The notes under the pieces: generated by a model
The model's database searches: none
Told to the model about the DNA's origin: nothing
What the model saw: the letters and a program-made list of their open reading frames with translations, nothing else
Shown here: piece after piece, positions 12,252-23,955 of the stretch
How positions within the stretch are numbered: position 1 is the first letter of the stretch
Layout: each line of letters starts with the position of its first letter
Assembly (NCBI GenBank): GCA_032716605.1
Contig: CM064530.1
Location: forward strand, 4,700,533-4,764,532
Source of the DNA: Paralithodes platypus
Lineage: Eukaryota; Arthropoda; Malacostraca; Decapoda; Lithodidae
Length of the DNA stretch: 64,000 nt
Direction: 5' to 3'
Program-made: the position numbers and the translations under genes

Positions 12252-15200
12252 GCAAGCTGTTTGAACGGATGGTTAATGTCCGCCTGATGTGGCTTCTCGA
12301 GTCACGTCAGCTTTTGTCTTCGACCCAGTTTGGTTTTCGGCGTACTCGGTCCGCTATCGACCCTTTACTTAGTTTGGAGACCTACGTTCGGTCTGCTTTT
12401 GCTCGCCATGAGTCCGTTCTTGCTGTTTTCTTCGATCTCGAGAAGGCGTACGACTCCGTGTGGAAACATCATATTTTATGCCAACTCAGTTCTTTTCATG
12501 TCCGTCTTTATCCGTAATTTCCTTTCTTCTCGTTCTTTTCGTGTCCGGGTGAATTCCTAGTTTTCTCGGTTATTCCCTCAGATAGAAGGTGTACCTCAGG
12601 GTTCCGTTTTAAGTACTATCCTCTTTCTCATAGCCATTAATGGCATTATCTCTAACCTTCCGGCTACGGTCAGGTCCTCCTTATATGTCGACGACTTTGC
12701 GATCTATACGGCTGGTTCGGATATTGTTGCGTTACGCTCCCTTATCCGATCAGCGATTGTGGCTGCCTCGTCATGGGCCACTGCTCACGGGTTTCGTTTT
12801 TCTACGACTAAATCTTGTGCTATGTCTTTCACTCGTCGCCACGTTATCCCGCGTCCTTCCCTTGAACTGTATGGTTCCGTTTTACCTTATCGCTCTTAGA
12901 CTACCTTCTTGGGTCTTGTCTTTGATTCCCGTCTTAACTGGGCAGCTCATGTTTCCTCTGTTAAGGTTGCTGCTTTTCACCGTCTTCGTCAACTCCAGAC
13001 CCTGTCCCACCTCACTTGGGGTGCGGACCGTGCTCTCCTTCTTCGCCTTCACGTTGCCCTTGTTCTTTCTAAACTAGATTATGGTTGTCAGGTTTACTCA
13101 TCAGCCTCCGACGCAGTCCTCCATAAACTTTACTCTGTTCACCATTTCGGTTTACGTCTTGCCTTGGGTGCTTTTCGCTCTTCCCCTGTTGAAAGCCTCT
13201 ATGCTGAATCCAGGGTCCCTTCTTTGTACCGACGTCGGGCCTTCTCTCTCTCCGGTACTACGCCCTGTCGCTTCAGTTTCCTTCCTTGCAGACCTCTCTT
13301 CTTCCTCCTGTTCCTGTTCTGTCTCATTCTCGCCTTCGGCCCCCTTTCCTTTCTCGTATGGATTCCTTACTTTCTCATTCTTCGTTTTCCCCCTTCCATG
13401 TTCTTCCGCTCCGGCTCAGTAAGTGTCCTCCTTGGCTCCTTCCTCGTCTTTCCTTGTGTCCCTCTATTTTTCCATGTTCCAAGTCCTCTACCCCGCCCTC
13501 AGTTCTTTGTTCTCGTTTCCTTGTACACCTTACACAGCATTCTTCTTCTACCCCGGTTTACACTGATGGCTCCCGTTCGTCTTCTGGCGTCGGGTTTGCC
13601 ATCCTTTTTCCTTCCCGTTCTTATCAGTATTCTCTCCCTTCTCCAGCTGGTGTTCTGACTGCCGAACTTTACGCTATCTTATTTGCCGTCCGTCTCATGT
13701 GCTTTCCTTCTTCCTCCTTTACTCTTTTTCTGACTCTTACAGTGCCCTTCTTCTCTTGCAGTCTTTCCCTGCTGTCCATCCGTTGGTTCTTGCCATCCAC
13801 GATTGGCTTGTCAGTCTCTCTGCTCGGAAAAAGGTTGTCCAATTTTGTTGGGTGCCTAGCCATGTTGGTGTCTGTGGAAATTAGCAGGTTGATGTTCTCA
13901 CTCGCGATGCTGCGGCGGTCCGATCAACTTCTCTCTCTATTCCCACCTCTGACTATTATCCAGCTATCTCTGCCTTCCTCCTGTCTTGCTGGCAAACAAT
14001 GTGGTCTTCTCTTTCCTCTAATAAGCTCCGCACTGTTAAGACCTCCGTTTCTGCCTGGGCTGACCCCTCTCACCGTGTTCGCCGTTGGGAGACTGCGTTG
14101 GCCCGGCTTCGGCTAGGCCATACCAGACTTACCCACTCCTTCCTCATGTCCCGCTCGCCTCCACCTCTTTGCTCCCGGTGTGGTGTTCAGGTTTCTATTT
14201 CTCACATTTTCCTTGACTGTCCTCTCTTTTCTTCGGCCCGTCGCCGTTCTTTTCCCTTGGTCGTCGTCCTTGTCTTGCCGATCTCCTCTCAGAGTCCCCT
14301 TTCTTTTCCGTTGACCACGTAATGGCTTTCCTTTCCTCTCTCAGACTCCTTAACGATATTTAACGTCCTTTCCTTCTAACTCTATCCGTTAACTGCTTTA
14401 GTGCCATATGGCCTTTGTTGCCTGGTGCTAGAAATTTATTAATGATTTGTTATGTTGTCGAATTTAAATTTATAAACTTATTTGGTTGACAGTAGCAAGA
14501 AAGATAACCTACCAGATAGTTAGTTATGTAGAGCAGATTAACCAGACCACTGAGCTCCATACGGAACTCTCATAGGTCTGGCCCGAAGGATTGGATCAGA
14601 TTACTGAAAGGAGCTTAAGGCGACGCAAAAAACGGACGATAGGGGGGATAACCTACCAGAAAAATTGCACTTTGTAAATAAAGCAATAATAGTAACTGCA
14701 GATATATTGACGATATTGTTTTTTTATTTCATAAATTTTGTTTTAGTAGGCGTTGTTTCCACATAGCGATTTTGATAAGTTGTTTTGACTTTATATAGTC
14801 TTTGTCCCAGTTTTGGTTTACTTGGTTTGCAAGTTTTACATTTTAATTCTAGTTTGTTAGTTTTTCATGTCACTGAATTAATTCATCTAAATTCCATCCC
14901 CGTCACACAAGGAAACTTAAATTATTAAGTTGAAAATGTTTGTGATGGAAATATGCAGATTGATAATGAAGTGCTCACTTAAATATTAATCTTAACAAAC
15001 TTTCCTTTCCCTAGTAATAATAATTGAAATAGCATGATTGTTTATATTCCCATAAAGATTTTGTAAAATTTACATAGATGAGATGAATTTTGGGGTAGAG
15101 CTACGTTACTATGACAGCTTTTGATAAAAGTTAATTACACTAATTTACTCTTCATAGGTAAAGTATTTACCATTCTTAAATTTAGTATAAATAATTGTAA

Positions 15201-15435
15201 GCAAGCATTTTTAACCGAGTTTCTCATACAACCTGTGTTTACCGTTTGTCTATAAATTGATTCCTTATCTACGGCTATTGTATATTATTTACTTATATGA
15301 TTTTTTATCTTTTTTGAAGTGCTCTTTATTTATATGCGGTTATTACTTTATATCGTTTCTATTTTATTTATTATAGCTTCTCTTTTGATAGTATCAATTG
15401 CTTGCCTTTTAGTTTTTGTATTATATATACTATAC

Positions 15436-15740
15436 ATTCATATTTGTTTTCACCAACCCACAAATTGATTTACAACAAAACCTAACTAATGAAATCTAAT
15501 GAAATCAATGAAGTATTGAATAAATGTGGTACTCCAAGGACTCTATTCCCACCAAAATTCTGCGCACTAAGCATTACGCTATCAATCTGTCTTGATAACG
15601 TAATGCTTAGTGTGCAGATTTTTGGTGAGTATCATAGGTTAGAGTCCTTAAAGTACCACATGTATTCATTACTTTAATTGATTTCATTAGTTAGGTTTAT
15701 TTATAAATTAATTGGTGTTGATGAAAACAAATATGAATTT
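15436..15740. repeat. Long hairpin element, arms about 145 bp
   Basis: ATTCATATTTGTTTTCACCA at the left pairs with the end ...TGATGAAAACAAATATGAAT. Inner pairs: AAACCTAACTAATGAAAT, TGTGGTACTCCAAGGACTCT and CTAAGCATTACG. The loop is around 15585. It is a full foldback with no coding capacity. Confidence 0.87.
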
Positions 15741-15804
15741 AGATCATTATAGGTAGGTTTATTTATAAATTAATTGGTGTTGATGAAAACAAATATGAAT
15801 TTAG
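15692..15804. repeat. 51-bp direct duplication of a hairpin arm
   Basis: TAGGTTTATTTATAAATTAA...GAATTTAG at 15692-15742 is repeated exactly at 15754-15804, separated by ATCATTATAGG. The duplication copies only the last part of the right arm. Confidence 0.88.
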
Positions 15805-15873
15805 GTAAATATATTATAGGTAGTATTTAATATGGAATTTTATACTCTGATTAAAAATTCATTTAACGAGCTA

Positions 15874-16115
15874 CAGTAAAATGTCGCCCCTCCAGACAAA
15901 TCTGGATGCCGACATACAAATCTGGATATCTAACGCTGGATGTAAACAATACGTGCGGTTACTTTTAGTCTCATTTGTTTCTGGATCGACTTATTATTTC
16001 TTAAAAGTCATCCAGACAAGTTTGGTTGGCTGAAACATTAGTCTGGATCAAAATGCCTGTCCGGATCTCTTAGGGTTTCCGGATCTGGGGGCACCGGATG
16101 GGCGGGGTTCTACTG
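15874..16115. mobile_element. TA-flanked MITE, relative of 19420-19866
   Basis: TA at 15872-15873 and 16116-16117. The left end is CAGTAAAATGTCGCCCCTCC; the right end on the minus strand is CAGTAGAACCCCGCCCATCC. It lies in inverted orientation to the 19420 copy and shares GTTTCCGGATCTG and CCTGTCCGGATCTCT motifs. Confidence 0.82.
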
Positions 16116-16532
16116 TAGTTTGAATATAATAACTATTTGTAGTTTCTTTATTCATACAGAATTTATCAGAACGTCCTGAAGTTCCCATTTGACTAATTCC
16201 TGAATAGTTTACTTAATTCACTTGCGCTTATAATGTACATTCAATGTGGTGGTTATATTGTTTATTTCACAAGTTTTTGCCAAATCTTCAGTGCGTCATG
16301 TGCAGTGATTTTGATAATGTTCTTTTGTCTATATATTGTGTAGTTCCTGTTTTGGTTTGTTTTAAATTTTAATGCTGAAATTATATCTCCTTAGACACGA
16401 GTACCGGTATATCTTAATTTGTTTTGTATATTGATCATAAGGATCAAGAATAGGACTTTGAATTTTTAAATGTTTTGTAAACATGTAGAATTTAAACTTA
16501 ATATTTCCCTGTACTGTATATTATTACTATTT

Positions 16533-16611
16533 TGTGGGGGCACTCGGTTATGGCCTTGGCCTTGCTCGGGACCTTGGGGCTGCTCGGCCAGACAGCCTGG
16601 GGAACAACAAC
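16533..16611 (+). mobile_element. AAC-tail SINE, 5'-truncated copy
   Basis: Only the last 80 bp of the SINE are present: GTGGGGGCACTCGGTTATGG through GACAGCCTGGGGAACAACAAC. The 5' truncation with a preserved 3' end is typical of target-primed reverse transcription. It lies immediately beside a minus-strand copy of the 3'-anchored repeat family at 16622. Confidence 0.75.
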
Positions 16612-16621
16612 TATTAATAAT

Positions 16622-17125
16622 AATTTAAAACTTTCAAAATAAATAAACCAAAACTGGGACGACACAATTATAATGTAAAACTGGCAAAATAAACAAACCA
16701 AAACTCATACAAACACTGCAAAAAGACAAAACTAATCAAAATCGCTATGTGGAAACAACGCCTAAGTAAAATAATAATTTATAGATAAAAGAACACAATC
16801 AACCACATAGGGTGTACATGAACAAGTCGATCTGTTTTCCAAGCAAACCAATTGCACACATAAGTATGCACTATACAGTAGTCACATTAAAGGAATTAGT
16901 CAATTTGGAAAGTCGGGGACGTTATGGTAAATTTGACTAAACTGCATGAATAAAGAAAATGCAATAAGTGTCAAATTGTTCTATTGAAATCAAATTTGCA
17001 ACTTGACAAGACATGAACAATAGTAGGCTACAAAATAAAAATAGCACTCGCTAACGATAGTGCTATGATGCTATCGGGTAGGTACCTGTAAGCATAGCAT
17101 GCCTCGAGTCACCCCCTAACAATTA
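16622..17125 (-). repeat. 3'-anchored interspersed repeat, minus-strand copy
   Basis: Complement of the family at 26899-27345, from ATTATAATGTAAAACTGGCA-type 3' end to GCATAGCATGCCTCGAGTCA. A second, shorter minus copy follows at once (17110-17360). Confidence 0.7.
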
Positions 17126-17611
17126 ATATATAGGCAAAAGAACTTATCAAAATTGCTGTGGAAATTTTATAGAAAATGAGATTTTGAAATGGAAAAAACA
17201 CAAGACCACCACATAGTAAATCACTACATGAGCAAGTTAATCGGTTACCCAAGCAAATTAAATATAATTTAAAATAATCGCACATATAACAACGCATTAG
17301 TCCCGTTCAAGGAATTAGTCCGTTTGAGAAGTTCAGGGCGTACATTTAGTGCTGTAAATGCCGTTTTGATCCTTAAAATTTTCCCAGCGTATTTTGTGTA
17401 TACGATTTATTAAAACTAAGTTAACATTCAGATTTCTTAATCAAAGGTTACTAGATTTTATATCCATATAAATGTTTGCAATAAATATTTTTAGAAATGT
17501 ATTTAGTGACTAATAATTTTATCCTTTATTATAATTGTACCAATATATAGTTTAAAACTTAGTAATTGAACTATTTTTGCCGAAAAAACTTTGTTAATAG
17601 ATTTAATTAAT

Positions 17612-17860
17612 GTTGTGTATCTATCTGTTGCCTGACGCCTTACTCTCCGTAATGAGGGTGGCCAAAAACCAAAGGCCCACAAGTGGACCTATCCCTAATA
17701 AGAGGGACAACCCATGCCATTTAACTGAAGGACTTGCAGGGCTGACCACTCAATTTAGTGTTCATCCGACCCCGAGGCCCTCTTATCTTTTGAGCACTAT
17801 TTTTCTACAGTGGTGTTTGGCTAATCTATCCACTAACCTGCTTCACCCTTAGGTAAGCAG
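17612..17860 (-). mobile_element. RTE-like LINE 3' end, diverged
   Basis: GTATCTATCTGTTGCCTGAC followed by GCC...GGTGGCC matches the minus-strand view of the RTE-like 3' end (CTATTGCCTGACGCC). Similarity fades after about 40 bp; the rest to 17860 is unassigned. Confidence 0.5.
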
Positions 17861-18295
17861 TACGGATTTTTATCGGGTTTACTCCCCTAGACATGTTGCT
17901 GACCAAGACTGACTAGTCCCATCCACCCGGATTTTTATAAGGTTGCGAGGTCATTGAAACGGCCATCTAGCTGCTTCTAGACATGGTCTTAGATTATTGC
18001 CCAGGCAAATAGGTGATTTTGGTCAAATTTTGACTTATCAATATTATTACATTTGGATTAGTCTCGCCATTGCGGATTCACCGGTATAATTTTGTTTTAA
18101 TTTAGACCTATTTTTAGGCCCCCTAGGCCTATTTTAAAGTTTAAAAACTCCATAGACGAGTTATTTATGAACGGATTTTGTTTAAATTTATACCATAAAT
18201 ACACTTTGGCAAGCTGAATCGAATGGCGCAAACAGAAGTAAAATCGGACCATTAGTTTAGGATTTCGATTTTGACTGGGCCTTTCCTGGGGGAGC

Positions 18296-18590
18296 AGGGC
18301 ACTTCGCCTTGGTCTCTTCGCCTCATGACCACTACGCCATACAACCATTTCGCCTTGTAACCACTACGTCTCACTACCACTTCGCCTCACGACAACAACG
18401 CCTCAGCTCCAGTTCGCCTCACGCTTTCTTACCGCTTCACCTCTACTAATTTGACGCACAATTTGAACGATGTACATTAGTTTTTGATAATTAGGTTAGG
18501 TTAGGGAAGCTGAATCATGAGGCGAACTGGTGCTGAGGCGTCATTGACGCAAGGCGAAGTGGTAGTGAGGCGTAATGGACATAGGCGAAG
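18296..18590. repeat. Inverted array of short GGCGAAGTGGT-like repeats
   Basis: Between 18296 and 18440 the motif CACTTCGCCT (variants CACTACGCC, CAGTTCGCCTCA) recurs about every 14-16 bp. Between 18512 and 18590 the complement (GAGGCGAAnTGGTnnTG) recurs. The two blocks form an inverted pair around about 18475. Confidence 0.75.
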
Positions 18591-20035
18591 TGAACTTATG
18601 GTAAAAATTTGAAAAAAAATCCATACATAGATAACTCGTCTATGGAGTTTTTAAACTTTTAAAATAGGCCTATTGGGCCTAAAAATTGGTCAAAATTAAA
18701 AAAATCATATACCGTTGGAATCGTAATGACGAGACAAATCCATATATACCCATGAAAACTAAATTCGAAAGTCGCCCGCCAAGCGCAAAATTTTGCCTGG
18801 GCTGAACAGGGATTTTGGAACAAAATATTTTTTATTGTGGGTGAATGGCTGGGCGAAAATGTAATCTACAACCATGTATAGAAGCTGCTCATAGAGAGAA
18901 ATCGAATGGCACCAAGTAGAAGTCTCTAGGACTTATAGTTTGGGCTACAGAGGACTTTTAAAGTCCAAAAAACGGTCCCCTGGGCCCTCCAGGAAGGCAA
19001 AGTCAAAATCCAAATTCTAAACCAATTGTCCGATTTCAATTCTGTTTGCGGCATTCGATTCAGCGTTTCAAAGTGAACTTATGGTAAAAAATTGAACAAA
19101 ATCCATAGATAGATAACTCGTCTATGGAGTTTTTAAACTTTTAAAATAGGCCTATTGGGCCTAAAAATTGGTCAAAATTAAAAATAAAATCATATACCGT
19201 TGGAATCGTAATGACGAGACAAATCCATATATACCCATGAAAACTCTAAATTCGAAAGTCGCCCGCCAAGTGCAAAATTTTGCCTGGGCTTAAACGCAGG
19301 GATTTTGGAACAAAATATTTTTGATTCTGGGCGAATGGCTGGTCGAAATTGTAATCTACGACCACCTATAGAAGCTGTCAGTGTACTTTTGGTACAAATT
19401 TGAACAAAATCCATATATACAGTAGAACCCCTCCCATCCGGTGCTCTCAGATCCGGAAACCCTAGAGATCCAGACAGGCATTTCGATCCACTCATGCTCA
19501 GCCAACCAGACTTGTCTGAATGGCTTGGGAAAAATATAATTCAATTCAGAAACGAACGAGACAAATACAAGTTTCCACACATATTTACATCCAGTGTTAA
19601 ATATCCAGACTGCTATGTCAGCCGTCCGGATTTGTCTGGATGGCTGAAACCTAAGTCTGGTTGTTTAAGTTAGATATCCGGACTAATGTTTCAGCCATCC
19701 AGATTTTTCTGGATGGCTGAAACCTACGTCTGGTTGTTTAAGTTATATATCCGGACTCATGTTTCAGCCATCCAGATTTGTCTGGATGGCTGAATACATG
19801 TCTGGACTTTCCGCAGATCCAGACAGGGTTCTCCCCCAATTAGTCTGGATGGGTGAGGTTTTACTGTAGATAACTCATCTATGGAGTTTTTAAACTTTAA
19901 AATAGGCCTATTGGGCCTAAAAAATTGAAAAAAATTAAAAAATCCATATACTGTTGGAATCGTAACGACGAGACGAATCCATATATACCCTTGAAAACTC
20001 GAAAATCAAAAGTCACCTGCCAAAAATGTTCCCTT
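18588..20035. repeat. Tandem array, units about 480 and 306 bp, third unit interrupted
   Basis: Units starting at 18588, 19072 and 19378 share ACTTATGGTAAAAATTTG-type starts, GATAACTCGTCTATGGAGTT, AAAATAGGCCTATTGGGCCT and CGTTGGAATCGTAATGACGA. The second unit lacks about 170 bp of the first. The third contains the TA-flanked MITE. An inverted partial unit lies at 18110-18210. Confidence 0.82.
19420..19866. mobile_element. TA-flanked MITE (447 bp) inside a tandem-repeat unit
   Basis: TA at 19418-19419 and 19867-19868. Left CAGTAGAACCCCTCCCATCC and, on the minus strand, CAGTAAAACCTCACCCATCC. It contains repeated CAGCCATCCAGATTTGTCTG/GATGGCTGAAAC inverted units. It interrupts the third unit of the array at 18588-20035 (CCATATA then GATAACTCATCTATGG). 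Confidence 0.85.
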
Positions 20036-20389
20036 GAAATCTGTTCGTATATTTATACTTGATATGGACAGATAACTTGAATTTAAAGGCGATAATAGCG
20101 TTGGGTGGTGGCTGAGAACTACCGTGTTTGATGGAGCAGCAATAATGGTTTGGTGGTTCTCACAGGTAAGCCACGGTAGCCTTGTCCGTTTCTTAGTCAT
20201 TAACGTGTGACTTAAACGTTAGGACAAGTGGCTTATTTCTACACTTTTGATAATGCACTTTTTTGACAAAAATTAGGGGACGGTGTTAAAAATCCTGTCA
20301 AAATATCATACTGATCCAACTGTTTGTTTATAGGTTATTCCCGAAAAATGTCACACGGCCTCTGAAACCCATAGTAGGTACGGGGGAAC

Positions 20390-20866
20390 CACAGACACCA
20401 AAAAATATCAAAACACCCAGCACACGTGTCCCACACAAATACGGTCCTCTCCCTCCTTGCCCACCTCAAACCAGTTTCCAGAAGCACATCCATACTCATA
20501 TCTCTCACCGTTCCATCTAATCACTCTTAGACAACACGCAACTGCAGGCACCACCTCGCAAAATCCATCCTTCTGAATCGTTCCTTCCTCACGAGGACGG
20601 AATCCAGCTGGCCAGGTCGAGATGTGAATACCATCCAGCTCTTCTGAGCCATCAGAAGAGACTGGATGTCTCCGTCGACGGCACCTGCCCGGGATGCAAC
20701 ACAGCACCCGATACCATTGAGACATCTTAAAAGACTGCATTTCACACAATCACTTATGCCAACAACATAATCTACTCCTTGAAAGCTCTGTGGGAAAGCC
20801 CGACCGTGGCCATGGCCTTCCTTACGGACTCGGGGCTGTTGGGCCAGGCAGCTTAGGGAACAACAA
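20390..20866 (+). mobile_element. Jockey-like LINE 3' end, second copy
   Basis: This segment is a diverged copy of the 3' part of the LINE at 49056-50172. Seen: the run from ACCACAGACACCAAAAAATA through the CCTCTCCCTCCTTGCCCACC block, the GGATGCAACACAGCACCCGA region (CPGCNTAPDTI) and the tail GGGCCAGGCAGCTTAGGG with AACAAC. Frames are broken. It confirms that the LINE 3' end is shared between copies and with the AAC-tail SINE. Confidence 0.75.
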
Positions 20867-21309
20867 CCCATTTGACCCCAGGGATGCACGTTAGAAGTCG
20901 CTTATGTATGTAACCTACAGTACCAGCAACAACATTAGCGTCCACCTTAATTACTCATCCTAGAGGGTTCAAATTTGTATGGGAACTACTTTAGGAACCC
21001 ACGGAACAATACCGATGGTTGGCAACCCCTACAGTCCATTCGTGTGCATGTGGGTGCAAGTGATTTCCCATTAATATTGCTTACCCATAACTTTCCCCCA
21101 CCCCCCAGGACCCTCAAATGACCTAGAAGAGCAGTTTTAGTTTGTTTTCCCTTCACTACTGACCCATCCCATGTTTTCAGGAAAAAACAAAATTGAAAGG
21201 TGGCTGGTCCTGGAGTGTACTTCATTAAATCACTTGGGATCCAGGGAGTTAAATGATCATGGGTCAACCTAGAAAGAGACTTCGGAATATTGGTGATAAA
21301 AAAATGGTA

Positions 21310-21412
21310 TAACTAGGTGCGAGTATACTAGGTTCAAGTCCTTGGAGTGCCACATTTATTTGTTGATTTCATTGAGTATAGGAGTAAAGTTGGTTGGTGA
21401 AAAAATATTAAA
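21310..21412 (+). mobile_element. tRNA-derived SINE, second tail type
   Basis: GGTTCAAGTCCTTGGAGTGC (B box) then ATTTCATTGAGTATAGGAGT and AAAGTTGGTTGGTG. This tail (GTTTAGGAGTAAAGTTGG-like) also occurs at 34345-34490, 36600-36650, 140-200 and beside the piggyBac element. Confidence 0.65.
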
Positions 21413-21639
21413 GTGTGATGCAGTTTTTAATGCTGTGCACTCCCTTGTTTGACAGGGCTAAGGTGTGCCTTTGTTGGACATTAGTACTACAAATCGCTAG
21501 ACCAAGCTGACCAACTCTTACAGTCTACCAATGGCATGGGGTTGGATCAAACTGCCAACCATTTGATCAGCAGTCAGACACGATACCGACCATGCCACGG
21601 GCCTGTGAGGGTAGGATTTAGGCCATCATGTATTCAACT

Positions 21640-21735
21640 GTGTTGGTGGTGTAATGGCTTAGGTGTTTATGTTCTGGGTGTGGTGTCCCGACTTCGAATC
21701 CTGGGAGGACCATATGCTTTCATTAGTTTATTCAA
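21640..21735 (+). mobile_element. tRNA-derived SINE, diverged
   Basis: GTTGGTGGTGTAATGGCTTA, CTTCGAATCCTGGGAGGA and ATGCTTTCATTAGTTTATTC. Boxes A and B are recognisable; the 3' end is truncated. Confidence 0.7.
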
Positions 21736-21775
21736 ATACTGTACATTGGAGTTTGTAATTGATGATTAATTTTAT

Positions 21776-22010
21776 AATGTAAAGCTTGCAAAATAAACCA
21801 ACCAAAACGTATACGAACACTGTAAAAAGACAAAATAACTATGTGGAAACGACGCTTGAGTAAATTAATAATTTATAAATAAAATAACAATCCACCACAT
21901 AGGGTGTACATTACTACATGTGCAAATTAATCTGGTTCCCAAGCAAACTAATCGCACTGTCGTCACGTTCAAAGAATTGGTCAATTTGGGAAGAACGGGG
22001 TGTTACTTAT
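21776..22010 (-). repeat. 3'-anchored interspersed repeat, copy
   Basis: AATGTAAAGCTTGCAAAATA, CATAGGGTGTACATTACTAC and AAGAATTGGTCAATTTGGGA match the same family. Confidence 0.7.
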
Positions 22011-22324
22011 TTACCCATTAAGCATGATGATACTTTTAGTTATATTCTGGTTACTGCTAGATGAATTTCTTTAGCTTATAATATACCTTGATGACTTGAA
22101 GGGGTATTAACTTAATAAAACAGAACACTCTTAAACTGCATAGCCTAATATCTGAAGTTAGCCAGAATAAATGGTATAAAAATAATCATACTATATGTAT
22201 ATACTCAGTCACATACCCCATAGCTGGGGGTGGCCGGTTCAAGACAGAGCCCGAACAGGCTTTCCTAACCTTAGTCGTATTTTGCCAAGAATAAAATGAA
22301 AGTATGCTTTATGATGCTACAGTT

Positions 22325-22452
22325 CAACAAATAAACCAAGCAAAGCAAGAAATTAAATAAAGCATATTTAACCAACCACCAGTAGGGTATAACCAATAAA
22401 CTAAGAAAAGCAAGAAATTAAATAAAGCATATTTAACCAACCACCAGTAGGG
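22325..22452. repeat. Tandem duplication, about 64 bp x 2
   Basis: AGCAAGAAATTAAATAAAGC and ATATTTAACCAACCACCAGT with TAGGGTA occur twice in succession. Confidence 0.85.
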
Positions 22453-22459
22453 TACAAGT

Positions 22460-23390
22460 ACACAATAAAATGGCTACAAATTTTTTATTAATTCTGAAAC
22501 CTTAATATCTTCTTTAAAATGGACAACTACTGTAGTTCATTCATGCTAGACTGCTTAAAAAATTTGGTATACACACAATACATAGGAGTATAGGTTCCTA
22601 TTACTAGTAGTAATACAAAAATACTCTGGAGTTATACAAATAATTTCCATAGGAAAAAGTTGCTATCGTAGCTGTTAATCTCAAAATTACCAGCTAAAAA
22701 CACTTCTCTGTAAGGCTAAAGTAGAAAATTTGTCACCCTACTCCTATTGAAAATGCCGAAACTATAAAAACTCATTAAAAAAGGAAGAATGCACACTTGT
22801 ATATCTAAAACTATAGTAGATCTTTCACAAAGCTCTTTACAGTACTGTACCTATAATCTATCAAGTCTTAAAAACCTAGAGGGAGCTTCCCTTTCCATTG
22901 TACATTGTTCTGTTATTTCAGATGCGAACATCCAAAATACATCTTTAAAAGATTAACTTTCCTTAAAACTATATTATAAAATCATAAATTTATTAAATTT
23001 TATCAATATATTCTTGCAATGCAAGTACATAATAAGCATGATAAAGTTTTAATGCAGATTGATCGACAGGTATGTTCTAAAGTAATTTGAATTTTACAAC
23101 TATGCCAATCAAAATAATGATATCCTAGTGTTTAGTCAAGGATATGAAGGCCATCCCCAAGAAAATACAAAAAAATCAAAATCAAAAATAGGAAAAGTGG
23201 GGATTGGGCCTGAGCATATAGCATATAGATGAAGGCCTTAGTTACTAACTCCATACACACACACACACACATGCTTGCAGCATCAGGCACTTGTCCAGGG
23301 CCATCTATGCGACAAAAACAAATATTCCAATACATTGCAGTGATGTCAACCAAAAGAGACCCTCTTTTCATTATATATCAAGCAAGGATT
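22460..23390. other. AT-rich intergenic DNA, nothing recognised
   Basis: Only a short CA microsatellite (about 23257-23272) stands out. This lies beyond the 3' end of the CenH3 gene. Confidence 0.5.
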
Positions 23391-23401
23391 TATTCAATTA
23401 A

Positions 23402-23955
23402 CCTAAGAAGTGCGCATGGGGGTAATTAGACACCTCTGCCTGTGCTGACGTATTTGAGCGGTTTCCATCACTAAAATATTCATTTTACCATATATAGCAT
23501 TAATACTTATCCATACGCGCCTATTATGGGTTGATTATAAAGGTATTAACCTGAAACAATAAAACGAGTGAAAACAGCGTTTGGATGGTCAAAATCGGAG
23601 ATACAGGCCGCGAGTTATATAATGTATGGGTGAGGCAACCTGCTTTCCCGCCAATTTCCCCCAAGGCCACTGAGACACAGTCGATCGATACTCTCTCTCT
23701 CTCACTCTTGCACTCGCTTGCTAACAGTGATGACAAGGCCCTGCTTGCAACTCGCTAATGTTAGCACGAAAATATACCTCAGAATAAGGGAATAACAGGG
23801 AAAATAGGTGATAACTGAAGGAGGGGAGGTAGAGGAGTGATATTTTGCATGGCCCAGGGGCAAAAATAAAAAAAAATACATAATTTTTTTTTTTCGATGT
23901 TTAAAGTTGATTTTTTTTTTCTCTGACTCTTAAGAGTCTTCCCGCAGTTCCCGGG
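23402..23955. mobile_element. TTAA element, 554-bp copy with short CT tract
   Basis: TTAA at 23398-23401 and 23956-23959. Left CCTAAGAAGTGCGCATGGGG, right GTCTTCCCGCAGTTCCCGGG. It is the sister of 34611-35755 but the microsatellite is only a few CT units (about 23692-23704). It ends about 460 bp beyond the CenH3 stop codon. Confidence 0.85.

Larger units (their letters stand above)
9713..14363 (+). pseudogene. I/Nimb LINE ORF2 (endonuclease, RT, RNase H), broken
   Basis: This ORF encodes the enzyme for target-primed reverse transcription. It starts MSILQWNLRSFSLQKDDLRF at 9713. The endonuclease has VCLQETRL, GDYHCRHTLWGD near 10080 and SDHFP near 10300. The RT begins about 11485 (SEGLDGVHNLMLKHLS, DYRPIVLTSCLCKL), is split by the SINE, and resumes at 12262 with STQFGFRRTRSAIDPLLSLE and VFFDLEKAYDSVW. 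GVPQGSVLS and the catalytic LYVDDFAIY box lie near 12590-12710. RNase H shows VYTDGSRSSSGVGFAI near 13557, LTAELYAIL, FSDSYSALLLLQ and QVDVLTRDAA, which supply the four acidic residues. The C-terminus has CSRCGVQVSISHIFLDC near 14170 and ends LRLLNDI with a stop at 14361. Many frameshifts and an in-frame stop near 12898 show it is inactive. Confidence 0.82.
6016..14454 (+). mobile_element. Full-length I/Nimb-like LINE with 13-bp TSD and three nested insertions
   Basis: The element is bounded by a direct repeat TTGTCGAATTTAA at 6003-6015 and 14455-14467, the expected target-site duplication. Inside, in order: a GC-rich 5' UTR, a serine/proline-rich ORF1 with CCHC knuckles, and an ORF2 with apurinic endonuclease, reverse transcriptase, RNase H and a C-terminal zinc-binding segment. 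RNase H in a non-LTR element with CCHC ORF1 fits the I/Nimb group. Three later insertions interrupt it: a TTAA element (7713-8392), a 5'-truncated LINE in antisense (10665-11137) and an AAC-tail SINE in antisense (11735-12251). Without them it is about 6.8 kb. Both ORFs carry frameshifts and stops, so it is dead. Its base composition is GC-rich and pyrimidine-rich on the plus strand, unlike the AT-rich surroundings. Confidence 0.85.

Noticed and set aside
20408..20889. Minus-strand open frames of 113 and 120 residues
   Set aside because: They lie antisense to the Jockey-like LINE 3' end; no independent support.
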